From JBBWZH01 sp035544115 (GTDB lineage: Bacteria > Actinomycetota > Actinomycetes > Mycobacteriales > CADCTP01): a stretch of 64,000 nt of DNA. The position numbers and the translations under genes were made by a program. Below, one piece after another: positions 50,802-57,726 of the stretch (position 1 is the stretch's first letter; the number at the start of each line of letters is the position of its first letter). The DNA lies in NCBI GenBank assembly GCA_963714145.1, contig OY970235.1, positions 2,294,001-2,358,000 on the forward strand. Reading direction: 5' to 3'. The notes under the pieces are model-generated. The model had not been told where the DNA came from. It searched no databases and saw only the letters and a list, made by a program, of their open reading frames with translations.

Positions 50802-51992
50802 CTAAGCGGCCAGCGCCGCGGTGAACACCGTCTCCTGCACAACCTCCTGGAACGCGCCGGTCGGCGCGTTGGCGAGGTTGAACAGCAGCCGCAGGTCGGT
50901 GTAGTTGCCCTCGTTCAACGCGTCCCGGAGGCTCCACTCATTGGCGAAGTCCCAGCACGCGATGCCCCACACCGCGCCGATGTCACTGTTGAACTGACGC
51001 TCGTTGACGTACCGCAGCTGCTGCCCGGTCGTCACGCTCTCCGGGATGCCCGAGCCGCCGTACTTCCACGCGATCTGGCCGTAGTTGGCGGCGTTGATCG
51101 CCAGCGGCGCGGCGCCGGTCGGACCGTTGCCAGTGCCGGAGGTGACCGAGAAGAACACCCGCTCCAGCATCCGGCCGGCCGACGTGCCAGGGAGCGTGAA
51201 CTCGTTGTCGCCCTGGGCCATGGCGGTGTTCCGGGTGGCAACGATCCCGTGGAACGACGACAGGTCCGGCAGCACCGGATGCCCGTCAACGACGGGGATC
51301 TCGTAGACGACCTCGTGCACCGAGTAGTTGATGAGGTTGGCCGGGTTGGTCGCGCCGCCGCCGAGGGTGAACAGGTTGCCCAGGTTCTCCCAGTCCAGTG
51401 ACAGGCCGATCGCCGTCGAACTGGTCGACGCGTAGAGGGCGCCGGTCAGGAACCGCTGGTCGAACGCGATCGGCACGAAGAACGACAGGTCGAACGTGTA
51501 GGTGCCGATCGCCGGCACCGTCCGGCCCGGGCCGAGCAGGTTCGCGCCCGACGTGCCCCAGTCCTCCGACGAGAAGCTCGCCGTGCCGTTCTGCACCGCC
51601 ACATCCCGCACGTTGCGGGCCACACCGCGGTCCTCGCTCGTCGGCGTCATCATCTGCAGCGCCCGCAGGTGGATGCCGTTGCAGCTGATCAGCTGGTTCT
51701 GCCCGTTCGCGCTGATCCGGACGCCGCGTAGCAGGCCGTACGGCCACCGGTTGGACATGAGCGTGCCGGTGATCGTGCCGCCGAACTGGATCGACCCGGA
51801 TACCCGGATCTCCAGGCCGGACACCACGCCGAACTGCCGGAGCGGAACCTCGTCGGTCAGCCCGAACCCCTGGAACGGGCTGGTCTTGATGTGGAAGACC
51901 TGCCGGCGGGTGGCCTTGAAGAACAGGTCAGGCTCGACGTGCGCGAGCGGGGTCTCGATGCCCTGCATGAAGACGGTCGGCGAGTCCGCCAA
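50802..51992 (-). CDS. probable double-jelly-roll major capsid protein
   Basis: The 396-residue product has the composition and motif flow of PRD1/Bam35-lineage capsid proteins. An N-terminal helix precedes repeated beta strands; VSGLEIRVSGSIQFGG is followed by NRWPYGLLRGVRISANGQNQLI with the characteristic nG turn. A second half follows (TFDLSFFVPIAFDQRF, VVYEIPVVDGHPVLPD, LERVFFSVTSG). It is the largest virion-type gene of the block and is surrounded by small membrane proteins. The start is TTG at 51992 with GAGGTG upstream, an unusual start for a highly expressed gene. The fold call rests on pattern recognition, not a structure search. Confidence 0.7.
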   Translation of the reverse strand: MADSPTVFMQGIETPLAHVEPDLFFKATRRQVFHIKTSPFQGFGLTDEVPLRQFGVVSGLEIRVSGSIQFGGTITGTLMSNRWPYGLLRGVRISANGQNQLISCNGIHLRALQMMTPTSEDRGVARNVRDVAVQNGTASFSSEDWGTSGANLLGPGRTVPAIGTYTFDLSFFVPIAFDQRFLTGALYASTSSTAIGLSLDWENLGNLFTLGGGATNPANLINYSVHEVVYEIPVVDGHPVLPDLSSFHGIVATRNTAMAQGDNEFTLPGTSAGRMLERVFFSVTSGTGNGPTGAAPLAINAANYGQIAWKYGGSGIPESVTTGQQLRYVNERQFNSDIGAVWGIACWDFANEWSLRDALNEGNYTDLRLLFNLANAPTGAFQEVVQETVFTAALAA

Positions 51993-52032
51993 ACGATCTA
52001 TTGCACCTCAGCTTCCGGGTAGGCGCGGCGGC

Positions 52033-52203
52033 TCAGGATCCGCCGCTGGAGTAGGTGAACCCGATGAACCGCCGCAGCCCGGTCGCCACCTTGCCGTCCG
52101 GCAGCCGCTCGGCGACCAGGTGCAGGAAGAACGGTGACAGCACCGAAGCACCGCCGACCGCGAACCAGAACGACAGCCGTTTACCGGCGATCTGCGCGCT
52201 CAT
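52033..52203 (-). CDS. 56-residue provirus membrane protein upstream of the capsid gene
   Basis: ATG 52203 shares bases with the upstream stop (TGATG). One membrane helix (FWFAVGGASVLSPFFLHLVA) is followed by a short soluble tail ending in SSGGS. Part of the capsid operon. Confidence 0.62.
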   Translation of the reverse strand: MSAQIAGKRLSFWFAVGGASVLSPFFLHLVAERLPDGKVATGLRRFIGFTYSSGGS

Positions 52204-52313
52204 CAGCGCCGGCCGGTCAGTCCGGCCATGCCGCCCTTGCCCTTGGCGTAGTCGTAGGCCACGACTACGGCCAGGGCCACCGCGGCGCACCACGCAAGCT
52301 GCTTGCCCCGCAT
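52203..52313 (-). CDS. 36-residue provirus membrane peptide, first gene of the capsid operon
   Basis: ATG 52313 follows GGGAGG with an 8-base spacer. The product has one membrane helix (LAWCAAVALAVVVAYDYA) and a basic Gly-rich tail. The stop overlaps the next start (TGATG). The strong ribosome site and the coupling support it as a real gene. Confidence 0.6.
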   Translation of the reverse strand: MRGKQLAWCAAVALAVVVAYDYAKGKGGMAGLTGRR

Positions 52314-52370
52314 CGACCGAACCTCCCCGGGCGCCTCTACCTCCGCTGGACAGGCCCCAGCCACGGCAGA

Positions 52371-52400
52371 GGCGCCCAGCCAATGCCGCGGCTGGGCGCC
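52371..52400 (-). terminator. hairpin between the ATPase gene and the capsid operon
   Basis: An 11-bp perfect stem (GGCGCCCAGCC, 52371-52381, with 52390-52400) and an 8-base loop lie downstream of the ATPase stop. The left arm can also pair with GGGCGCCTCT at 52329-52338, so alternative structures are possible, as in an attenuator before the capsid genes. Confidence 0.6.
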
Positions 52401-52424
52401 TACACAGAGCGTACGTTCCCCCGG

Positions 52425-53127
52425 TCACCCGACGCGCGCGACATCCCGGGGGAGCGCGGGGAAGTGCAGCAGCCGCCGATCCGGCTCGCCGGCGACCGGC
52501 CGATCGGCCAACGCGTCGTACCGCAGGTACTCGTGCTGACCCAGCTCGGCCACCGCGGCATCGAAGTCCTCAGGATCCCAACCGATCGTGTCCGCGACCC
52601 GGCGCCGGTCGGCCGGGTTCGGCAGCTCGAACACGTAGACCAGGTCAGCCTGTGCGACGACCAGCGGATCCATCGTCAGGGGCCGGGGCGCGCACCACAG
52701 CGACGACAGCCGCCGGTGCCGGCCCTGGTGCAGTGCCCGCCGGGTGTGCGGGGGCACCTGGTTGGACGGCGCCAATACCCCTGCTTCGTCCACCCACAGC
52801 AGCGTTCCCTTGTGTAGGTAGGCCAGCCCAACCGCGGCGTCCATGTCCTCTTGGAACGTCTTGGACGCCGCGTCCGGCACGTACCGCAGGGTCATCGCCC
52901 GGTCGTCGCGGCGCAGGTGCTCCGGCCACTTCGCCGGCACCTCCTGCAGCAGCTCCCCAGTGCTCACCGGGGTGCATGTCACCGTTCACGTCGACCACCA
53001 GCTGATCCCCGGGCCAGCTGTCGAAGATCACCCGGGCCATCACGCTCTTGCCCGAGCCCTTCTTGCCCACGCACACGATGTGGACACACCGGCTCGGGTC
53101 GAGCGACCCGTCAGCCTTCCAGGCCAC
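52425..53127 (-). CDS. P9/A32-like packaging ATPase in two overlapping frames (+1 shift needed)
   Basis: Frame one begins at GTG 53127 and has Walker A VGKKGSGKSVMA (about 21-32) and VDVNGD. Frame two, open from 52982 to the stop at 52425, supplies ELLQEVPAKWPEHL, Walker B TLLWVDEAG, a motif rich in His/Arg (TRRALHQGRHRR) and the C-terminal part. Skipping one base between about 52985 and 52950 joins them into 233 residues, the size of tectivirus packaging ATPases. Four-base runs at 52955-52958 and 52969-52972 are the likely places. It is either a programmed +1 frameshift or a one-base insertion. Viral DNA packaging is the expected role. Confidence 0.68.
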
Positions 53128-53130
53128 CGG

Positions 53131-53316
53131 TCACTCGCGCCGCGCTTGGCCGGCCGCCGCACTCCGGTCTGCGTCCCGAGCCAGCCGGCGTCCGAACCGC
53201 CGCACGCGCAGCGGGTACGTGAGCATGTCGACCCAGATCAGGCCGAGCCCCAGCAGGAGCCAGAACCGGGTGTCATCCTCGACCAGCTGCGGCGGGGACG
53301 GACGGGATGCATTCAT
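53131..53316 (-). CDS. single-span provirus membrane protein (61 residues)
   Basis: ATG 53316 follows AAGGAG with a 9-base spacer. One membrane segment (RFWLLLGLGLIWVDMLTYPL) and a basic tail (RVRRFGRRLARDADR). It lies three bases before the ATPase gene; in PRD1 small membrane proteins form the packaging vertex with the ATPase. Confidence 0.62.
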   Translation of the reverse strand: MNASRPSPPQLVEDDTRFWLLLGLGLIWVDMLTYPLRVRRFGRRLARDADRSAAAGQARRE

Positions 53317-53336
53317 CGGGGCAGGCTCCTTGGCTC

Positions 53337-53603
53337 TCATCGGCGTGTGCCGGCGGGCGGGCACTGCGCGTCCCACTCGGGAACCCGCATGATCGCGTCG
53401 CCGTACTGCCGGGTGGTCGTTGCGAACGCCACGCCGTCCAGGCAGATCCGCACGACGTTCGGATTGCCGTCGACGTTGTTCCACAGGGTGATCGCGTCGG
53501 GATCCTTGCTCGGCACACCTTCCACGTCCCGGAAGTTGTCCCGGCCGCAACCGGCCAGCAGCAGGGCGCCCAGGGCCAGCCGCGCGACGGTGCGGGCGGT
53601 CAT
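53337..53603 (-). CDS. provirus lipoprotein related to a nearby chromosomal gene
   Basis: The 88-residue product has a signal with lipobox LLLAGC and a mature part (RDNFRDVEGVPSKDPDAI, then LWNNVDGNPNVVR, then TTRQYGDAIMRVPEW). This is very close to the chromosomal protein at 43250-43519; the DNA is also similar over the mature part. The ATG overlaps the upstream stop (ATGA). Phage lipoproteins often mediate superinfection exclusion, which is a possible but unproven role. Confidence 0.75.
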   Translation of the reverse strand: MTARTVARLALGALLLAGCGRDNFRDVEGVPSKDPDAITLWNNVDGNPNVVRICLDGVAFATTTRQYGDAIMRVPEWDAQCPPAGTRR

Positions 53604-54136
53604 GCCGCGGGCTCCGGTGCAGCCTGGACGTAGTCGGCCTGCAGCGGCTGCACCGGTTCGGTCTGTAGGTAGGCAACCACGCCGGCAACTGCCTTCGTCG
53701 CGTCGACCAGGTCCCGGGCGGCCTCGCTCTCGATCTGGGCCGCGGGGGAGTGCCGGCCCAGGATCGCGCCGACCGGCCGGGCGACGCTCAGCAGCTCGGC
53801 CTGAGTCGGCGGTCGCAGCACCTTCCGCCGGGCCCGACGCAGCAGCCACGACGCGCCGGCGTAGGCCAGGCCGAGGAACCCGGCGACCAGTCGCGCGACC
53901 TCCGCAGGCGAGGCGCTGTCAGAGGAAGTCGTAGACGTCCGGGTAAGCCCGCTCGACTGTCCGCTCGGGTCGCTCTCGACCGGCCGGCCCGGTCCGCCGG
54001 CGGCGTCCGGGCTCGCCTCCGCCTCCGGCGCCGGATCGGTCGTCCACGTCGGGTCGGGCGGGTCGCTCGCTGGCCGGGCGAACCCCGGCAGCGCCGCCGT
54101 CGGCAGGTCGTTCGGTTCCTGGTGCGGTTCGCTCAT
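53600..54136 (-). CDS. single-span provirus protein (178 residues)
   Basis: An acidic Pro/Ser-rich N-terminus (about 1-75), a membrane helix (LVAGFLGLAYAGASWLL, about 83-99), a basic patch and a helical C-terminal domain. The first 218 bases overlap the frame of the zinc-ribbon gene. A later start is possible, but no ATG or GTG in frame with a good site was found (a CTG with GGAGG lies near 53890). Confidence 0.55.
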   Translation of the reverse strand: MSEPHQEPNDLPTAALPGFARPASDPPDPTWTTDPAPEAEASPDAAGGPGRPVESDPSGQSSGLTRTSTTSSDSASPAEVARLVAGFLGLAYAGASWLLRRARRKVLRPPTQAELLSVARPVGAILGRHSPAAQIESEAARDLVDATKAVAGVVAYLQTEPVQPLQADYVQAAPEPAA

Positions 54137-54380
54137 AGCTCCTCACCTTCACCACAGACGACGGGCGCCGCTTCGGCTTCCCGGCGGTAGAGCGCGGAGG
54201 ATCAGCCGCCGGCGCGGCGGGCTCGCCGGCGCCGGCCGGCAGCCGCCGGGCGACGATCCGGCCGGCGCATCCGGTGACCGGACAATCGCCCCGCCACGTC
54301 GCCCGGCCCTTCGGCGCGTCGGTAGTCACCACGTGTCCGCACTTCGGACACGACCCGCGGACCCGCAGCGCCTGCGCCAT
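53919..54380 (-). CDS. provirus zinc-ribbon protein
   Basis: The product starts SCPKCGHVVTTD... with a second GDCPVTGC pair (about 10-45), a classic zinc ribbon of the type used by phage transcription or replication factors. A long disordered Pro/Arg-rich C-terminus follows, and its last 73 codons overlap the next gene in another frame. ATG 54380 has a G-rich site upstream. It is the first gene of the leftward packaging operon. Confidence 0.5.
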   Translation of the reverse strand: MAQALRVRGSCPKCGHVVTTDAPKGRATWRGDCPVTGCAGRIVARRLPAGAGEPAAPAADPPRSTAGKPKRRPSSVVKVRSYERTAPGTERPADGGAAGVRPASERPARPDVDDRSGAGGGGEPGRRRRTGPAGRERPERTVERAYPDVYDFL

Positions 54381-54403
54381 CACCGCCCCTTTCCCGGGCA
54401 TGA

Positions 54404-54414
54404 TTATGTCAACC
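54404..54414 (-). other. third XerD-type arm inside the provirus
   Basis: On the minus strand this reads GGTTGACATAA, identical to the provirus-side arm at 62139-62149, and the identity extends to CAGGTTGACATAAT (14 bases). No XerC-like arm follows. It lies in the 53-base gap between the divergent packaging and spike operons, so it could be a regulatory site, a second recombination half-site or part of attP. Confidence 0.5.
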
Positions 54415-54433
54415 TGCACGGAAGGGAGAGGCG

Positions 54434-54682
54434 ATGACACTCTCGTCCGGTGACCGGACACAGCTAGCGAAGCTGGCAGACCCCGTGCGGGTGCACCGGG
54501 AACTGAGCACGGACAGCCGCGAGCCACTGCGGCGGGCCCTCTACGACGCGCACCAGGCGTGCGCCACCATCCGGGAACTGGCCGACGCCACCGGCATGTC
54601 CCGCAGCGCCGTCCATGCCGCGATCACCCGCGAGGCAGCCGACCGGCAAGCCGTCGTCCTCGACCCGGACACCGGCGCATGA
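54434..54682 (+). CDS. small helix-turn-helix protein (82 residues)
   Basis: A C-terminal HTH (TIRELADATGMSRSAVHAAI, about 47-66) is preceded by a helical N-terminal part. GGAAGGGAGAGG lies before ATG 54434. It is the first gene of the rightward set and may regulate the divergent promoter region. Its ATGA stop overlap couples it to the next gene. Confidence 0.65.
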   Translation: MTLSSGDRTQLAKLADPVRVHRELSTDSREPLRRALYDAHQACATIRELADATGMSRSAVHAAITREAADRQAVVLDPDTGA

Positions 54683-55041
54683 GCAACCCGCCGCGCTACC
54701 TCTCGGCCGCCTGGGATCCCGATACGCAGACGCTCATCGCGGCGTACGGCGGCGCCGACGTCGCGACGGACACCCTGCTGATCCGGGCACTGGCCAAGGG
54801 GCCGGCCGGCTCAACCGTCCGGCTCTACGTCGGGCCCGACATCCCCAGCCAGCTGGTGCAGCTCGGTCAGCACGAGGTCGACTACGACCTGGTCGGCGCC
54901 GAGGCCTACGCCAGCTGGGACCGGCCCCTACGGGTGCCGGCCGGCTGGTACGCAGTGTTCGGCTGGACGAGTGGCTCCACTGGCCCTACCAGCACCGGCA
55001 CAGTCCGCCTGGAATACGCCGACGCCAGCGAATACGGCTGA
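54679..55041 (+). CDS. beta-rich provirus protein, possible spike component
   Basis: The 120-residue product is predicted to be nearly all beta (LSAAWDPDTQTLIAAYGG, STVRLYVGPDIPSQLVQL, GWYAVFGWTSGSTG...). No signal or membrane helix. It sits between the HTH gene and a lectin-like protein gene; receptor-binding or vertex protein is inferred. Confidence 0.55.
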   Translation: MSNPPRYLSAAWDPDTQTLIAAYGGADVATDTLLIRALAKGPAGSTVRLYVGPDIPSQLVQLGQHEVDYDLVGAEAYASWDRPLRVPAGWYAVFGWTSGSTGPTSTGTVRLEYADASEYG

Positions 55042-55099
55042 TACCCGGCGGCATGCCCCGGGATCGGCGACAGCACACCCCCACCTCAGGAAGGAACGC

Positions 55100-55654
55100 A
55101 TGAGTAACGACGGGTTCCGCAACCGGGTCGCGCCGTTGGTCCTGGCCGGCGACTCCAGCGCCGGTCACATCCTGATCAACGACGCCGGCATGTTCGCCTA
55201 CGACGACACGGGCGCCCTGTTCTGGGAACTGCTGTTCACCGGCATCGGCTCACCCACCCAGATCGTCCAGGCGATCGCCACCCTCGAAGTCGCGCACATC
55301 GCCCCGCTGACCACGGCCGGCATCCTCAACTTCGCCGACCCCGCCGGTTCCGCGGTACCTGCCAGGCTGGCCAACGGCGGCTACCCCATCCCTTACGGCC
55401 CAGCCGGCAAGGAGCCGTTCACCTTCAGCGCGCAGTCCGCCGTCACCGTCCCGGTCACCTTTCCGACCCCGTTCCCGGCCGGGGTCGCGCCCGTGGTTGA
55501 TCTCACGGTCCAGATCGGCGGGAACCTCGACATCATCCCGAACCTCACCGCCACGCCCAATGCGACCGGGTTCACCGCCCGACTGTTCAACCGCGCGCTG
55601 GCCAACGTCAGCGGGAGCGGCACACTGCACTGGTCCGCCCGGCCGCCTGCCTAG
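55100..55654 (+). CDS. receptor-binding-like provirus protein with H-type lectin-like C-terminus
   Basis: The 184-residue product has an N-terminal part (VLAGDSSAGHILINDAGMFAYDD) and a C-terminal beta domain. The latter (VTVPVTFPTPFPAGVAPVVDLTV, TATPNATGFTARLFN, GTLHWSARP) resembles the H-type lectin domains at the tips of phage tail and spike proteins. AGGAAGGA lies before ATG 55100. A role in host attachment is the best guess. Confidence 0.6.
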   Translation: MSNDGFRNRVAPLVLAGDSSAGHILINDAGMFAYDDTGALFWELLFTGIGSPTQIVQAIATLEVAHIAPLTTAGILNFADPAGSAVPARLANGGYPIPYGPAGKEPFTFSAQSAVTVPVTFPTPFPAGVAPVVDLTVQIGGNLDIIPNLTATPNATGFTARLFNRALANVSGSGTLHWSARPPA

Positions 55655-56859
55655 GCGATGCCCAGCCGATGCGCGAAGCCGAGCAGTTCCGGCCCGCCTG
55701 CTCGGGACCGGGCCCGGCGCAGCATGCCAGCGACGACATCGCGGACCATCGGGTTGGTGCGCAGCTGCTGCGGTGCGATGGATTCGGCCCGCCGCAGGGC
55801 GACTAGCGCGTCCTCGTCTTTGCGAACCTGTGCGAGTCCGCGGCCGGTATCGGTCCAGAACGCGGCCTGTCGGCCCATCGGCAGGCCGGACGTGTCGACC
55901 CGGCGGGCCAGCTCGACTGCGCGGCCGCCCTCGCCATGCTCGACGGCCATCGCTACCTGCCAAACCCCGACGTTGGCGCGGCTGAACGCCAGCCCGAAGG
56001 CATTGGTGCCATTCACTCGCTCGGCGACGTCCGCGGCTTCGGCGACCCGATCGGCGGCGTCGGCCGGCCGGCCGGCCGAGACCAGGGTCAGCGCGGCCGT
56101 CAGATCGAGCATGCCGTACACCTCAAGCGCCGGACCCGTCGCATGCGGACGTAGCTCCTCGGCCGCTCTCTCGCAGACACGCAATGCGCGCGGATAACCG
56201 CCGATCGGCAGCAACGCGTGGGCCAACAAGAAGTCACCCAGCGCCGTCGCGGCGGGGTCTTCGGCGCGTCGGCCAGCCTCCCGAACTCGCTCCGCCGCCA
56301 CATAGCCGGTCCCGGCGTCACCGAGATCCTTGACCGCGTAGAACGCAGCCTGCGAGGCGAGCACGAGCAGATCCAGCGCCTCCGGCCACTCCGAACGGCG
56401 TCCCGCGGCGGCCAGCGCCTGCAGCTCGACCAGCAACTGCGGCAGCACACTCGCCGCCCCCGCGTAGTCGGCCACCTGGATCAGACCGTGCACCCGATGT
56501 GTCTCCGCCCGCAGCTGGTCGAGCGGGCGCGGCTCGACATCGGCTGGTTCGTCCAGCGTCGAGCCAAGCAGAGCCAGCCGCAGCGCGGGCATTGCCGCCT
56601 GTGCTTCGACCAACGCCGCATCACCGGCCGGGATGACGTCGCCGGTCAGATCGCTCGGCGTCACACGAAGCGCGGTGGCCAGCGCCGCGATGCGCGATCG
56701 GCGATCGAGCGCGCGGTCGCCGGCCTCGATCATCGCCAGGTAGCTCCGGCTGATGCCGGCCAGATCGGCGACGGTCTTCTGAGTGAGCTTCCGCCGTAGC
56801 CGCCAGTATTTCGCACGCGAACCTATGCCGCCTTGGACGTCGCTCATGACGTCGATCAC
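55651..56859 (-). CDS. XRE-family regulator with TPR-like C-terminal domain
   Basis: The 402-residue protein has an N-terminal HTH (KYWRLRRKLTQKTVADLAGISRSYLAMIEAGDR, about 16-48) and a long helical TPR-like region (about 100-395). The design is that of actinobacterial XRE-TPR regulators, which respond to a bound peptide or small molecule. It ends four bases inside the lectin-like gene stop on the other strand and is divergent from 57016, with a perfect palindrome in between. It is the best candidate for the provirus master repressor. ATG 56847 is an alternative start. Confidence 0.75.
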   Translation of the reverse strand: MIDVMSDVQGGIGSRAKYWRLRRKLTQKTVADLAGISRSYLAMIEAGDRALDRRSRIAALATALRVTPSDLTGDVIPAGDAALVEAQAAMPALRLALLGSTLDEPADVEPRPLDQLRAETHRVHGLIQVADYAGAASVLPQLLVELQALAAAGRRSEWPEALDLLVLASQAAFYAVKDLGDAGTGYVAAERVREAGRRAEDPAATALGDFLLAHALLPIGGYPRALRVCERAAEELRPHATGPALEVYGMLDLTAALTLVSAGRPADAADRVAEAADVAERVNGTNAFGLAFSRANVGVWQVAMAVEHGEGGRAVELARRVDTSGLPMGRQAAFWTDTGRGLAQVRKDEDALVALRRAESIAPQQLRTNPMVRDVVAGMLRRARSRAGGPELLGFAHRLGIA

Positions 56860-56966
56860 CCCGCCGAGGGTCAGGACCGCCGATGCCCCGGAGCGTCCCC
56901 CGGGGCGCGGACCTCGGCGGTCACCCCAACCCTACTCAGCGGAGCAGCCTGCCGGTCGCAGACCTG

Positions 56967-56983
56967 TGTCACATCGTGTGACA
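56967..56983. promoter_or_regulatory. palindromic operator in the divergent regulator region
   Basis: TGTCACA, a TCG spacer and TGTGACA form a perfect 17-bp palindrome between the XRE gene and the rightward gene at 57016. It overlaps a possible -35 (GTGACA, 56978-56983) of the rightward transcript, so binding there would repress it. Confidence 0.65.
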
Positions 56984-57003
56984 TTCCTGCGGCAGATCAT
57001 CAC

Positions 57004-57009
57004 TACGGT
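57004..57009 (+). promoter_or_regulatory. -10 box of a probable leaderless transcript
   Basis: TACGGT fits TANNNT and lies six bases before ATG 57016, which has no ribosome site. Confidence 0.4.
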
Positions 57010-57015
57010 CCGCGC

Positions 57016-57240
57016 ATGAACGGTTTACAGATTGTGGGAGTCCTGGAGCCCGACCCCCGCTGTGTCGGGTGCGACGCCACGTCGCCAGTCTCGCCGGGGG
57101 AGGAACTGCCGGCCGGTTGGGTCCGGCTTGTGACCTGCGGGGGAGAGCAGCGCCTGTGCTGCTCGACGGCGTGTGGGGTGGCTGCGCTTGATGCCCTCGG
57201 CACCATCGATGTGGTGAACCTGCTGCCGGCGCAGGCGTGA
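57016..57240 (+). CDS. small Cys-rich provirus protein (74 residues)
   Basis: Cysteines in CVGC and LCCSTAC suggest a zinc-binding mini-domain, similar in plan to the provirus protein at 60054-60263 (CTGC...PCCSGSC). It is probably expressed from the palindrome-controlled leaderless promoter. It overlaps the next gene by GTGA. Confidence 0.62.
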   Translation: MNGLQIVGVLEPDPRCVGCDATSPVSPGEELPAGWVRLVTCGGEQRLCCSTACGVAALDALGTIDVVNLLPAQA

Positions 57241-57449
57241 GCGCCGGCCGGCACCGGGCGTGGGCTACGGGGGATCTGCCGGCACCGCGTCTGGCGCCGG
57301 ACGATGGCGGCTGGCTGGGGTCGTGGGCGATCGACCCGGCCTGGTCGGACGACTGGTCAGGCGAGCCGGCCGACGTCGGTACCGCCGCGATCGACACGGA
57401 CCGCTGGTGCGCGGCTCGTCGGCGCACCAGCGCACTGACAAGGCGCTGA
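57237..57449 (+). CDS. small provirus protein (70 residues)
   Basis: A Trp/Asp-rich soluble product (GGWLGSWAIDPAWSDDWSGEP) with a basic end. GTG 57237 overlaps the upstream stop. No family recognised. Confidence 0.5.
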   Translation: MSAGRHRAWATGDLPAPRLAPDDGGWLGSWAIDPAWSDDWSGEPADVGTAAIDTDRWCAARRRTSALTRR

Positions 57450-57547
57450 GACGACGGACTGTCCTCGGCTTGCTGCTTGTGAATGTCGCTGTTCTGGCTG
57501 ACCTGGTCGCCGCTGGTCTCGTACTGGCGCGGCTGTTATTCGCCTGA
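57446..57547 (+). CDS. possible 33-residue membrane peptide with CTG start
   Basis: The frame after 57449 encodes RRRTVLGLLLVNVAVLADLV, a clear membrane helix with a positive N-terminus. The only start that fits the chain of overlaps is CTG 57446 (CTGA overlap, analogous to the GTGA overlaps elsewhere); a TTG inside the helix is the alternative. Confidence 0.35.
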   Translation: MRRRTVLGLLLVNVAVLADLVAAGLVLARLLFA

Positions 57548-57580
57548 CGACTTCCGCCAGGCGAGCGACCATTGATCGTC

Positions 57581-57637
57581 TCCCCGTCCCGGGTGATCCC
57601 GCGATCCGCGGACACCCAAAGCCACCCGGGACGGGGA
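57581..57637. terminator. inverted repeat between convergent provirus operons
   Basis: TCCCCGTCCCGGGTG (57581-57595) and its exact complement (57623-57637) enclose 27 bases. It lies between the convergent genes ending at 57547 and 57727 and can serve as a bidirectional terminator. Confidence 0.65.
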
Positions 57638-57648
57638 GGCCTAATCGA

Positions 57649-57720
57649 CCCCGCGGCGCCCCGCCCCAGCAGTGGGGGCGCAGCCTCCCGGCCCGCCGCG
57701 CCCCCCGGGGCGCCGCGGGG
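57649..57720. repeat. second long inverted repeat in the same gap
   Basis: CCCCGCGGCGCCCC (57649-57662) and its exact complement (57707-57720) are separated by 44 bases of G/C runs. With the preceding repeat it fills the 179-base gap. It could be a second terminator or a structured replication or packaging site. Confidence 0.6.
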
Positions 57721-57726
57721 TCCCGT

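Noticed and set aside
53131..53849. Longer leftward frames starting near 53.7-53.8 kb over the lipoprotein and membrane-protein genes.
   Set aside because: Their upstream parts have no ribosome site and are shadow frames; the chosen starts have good sites or ATGA overlaps.
45931..57625. A 13-base repeat, CACCCAAAGCCAC, at 45931-45943 and 57613-57625 inside the provirus.
   Set aside because: Shared 13-mers are expected by chance in a window of this size, and the flanks do not extend the match.
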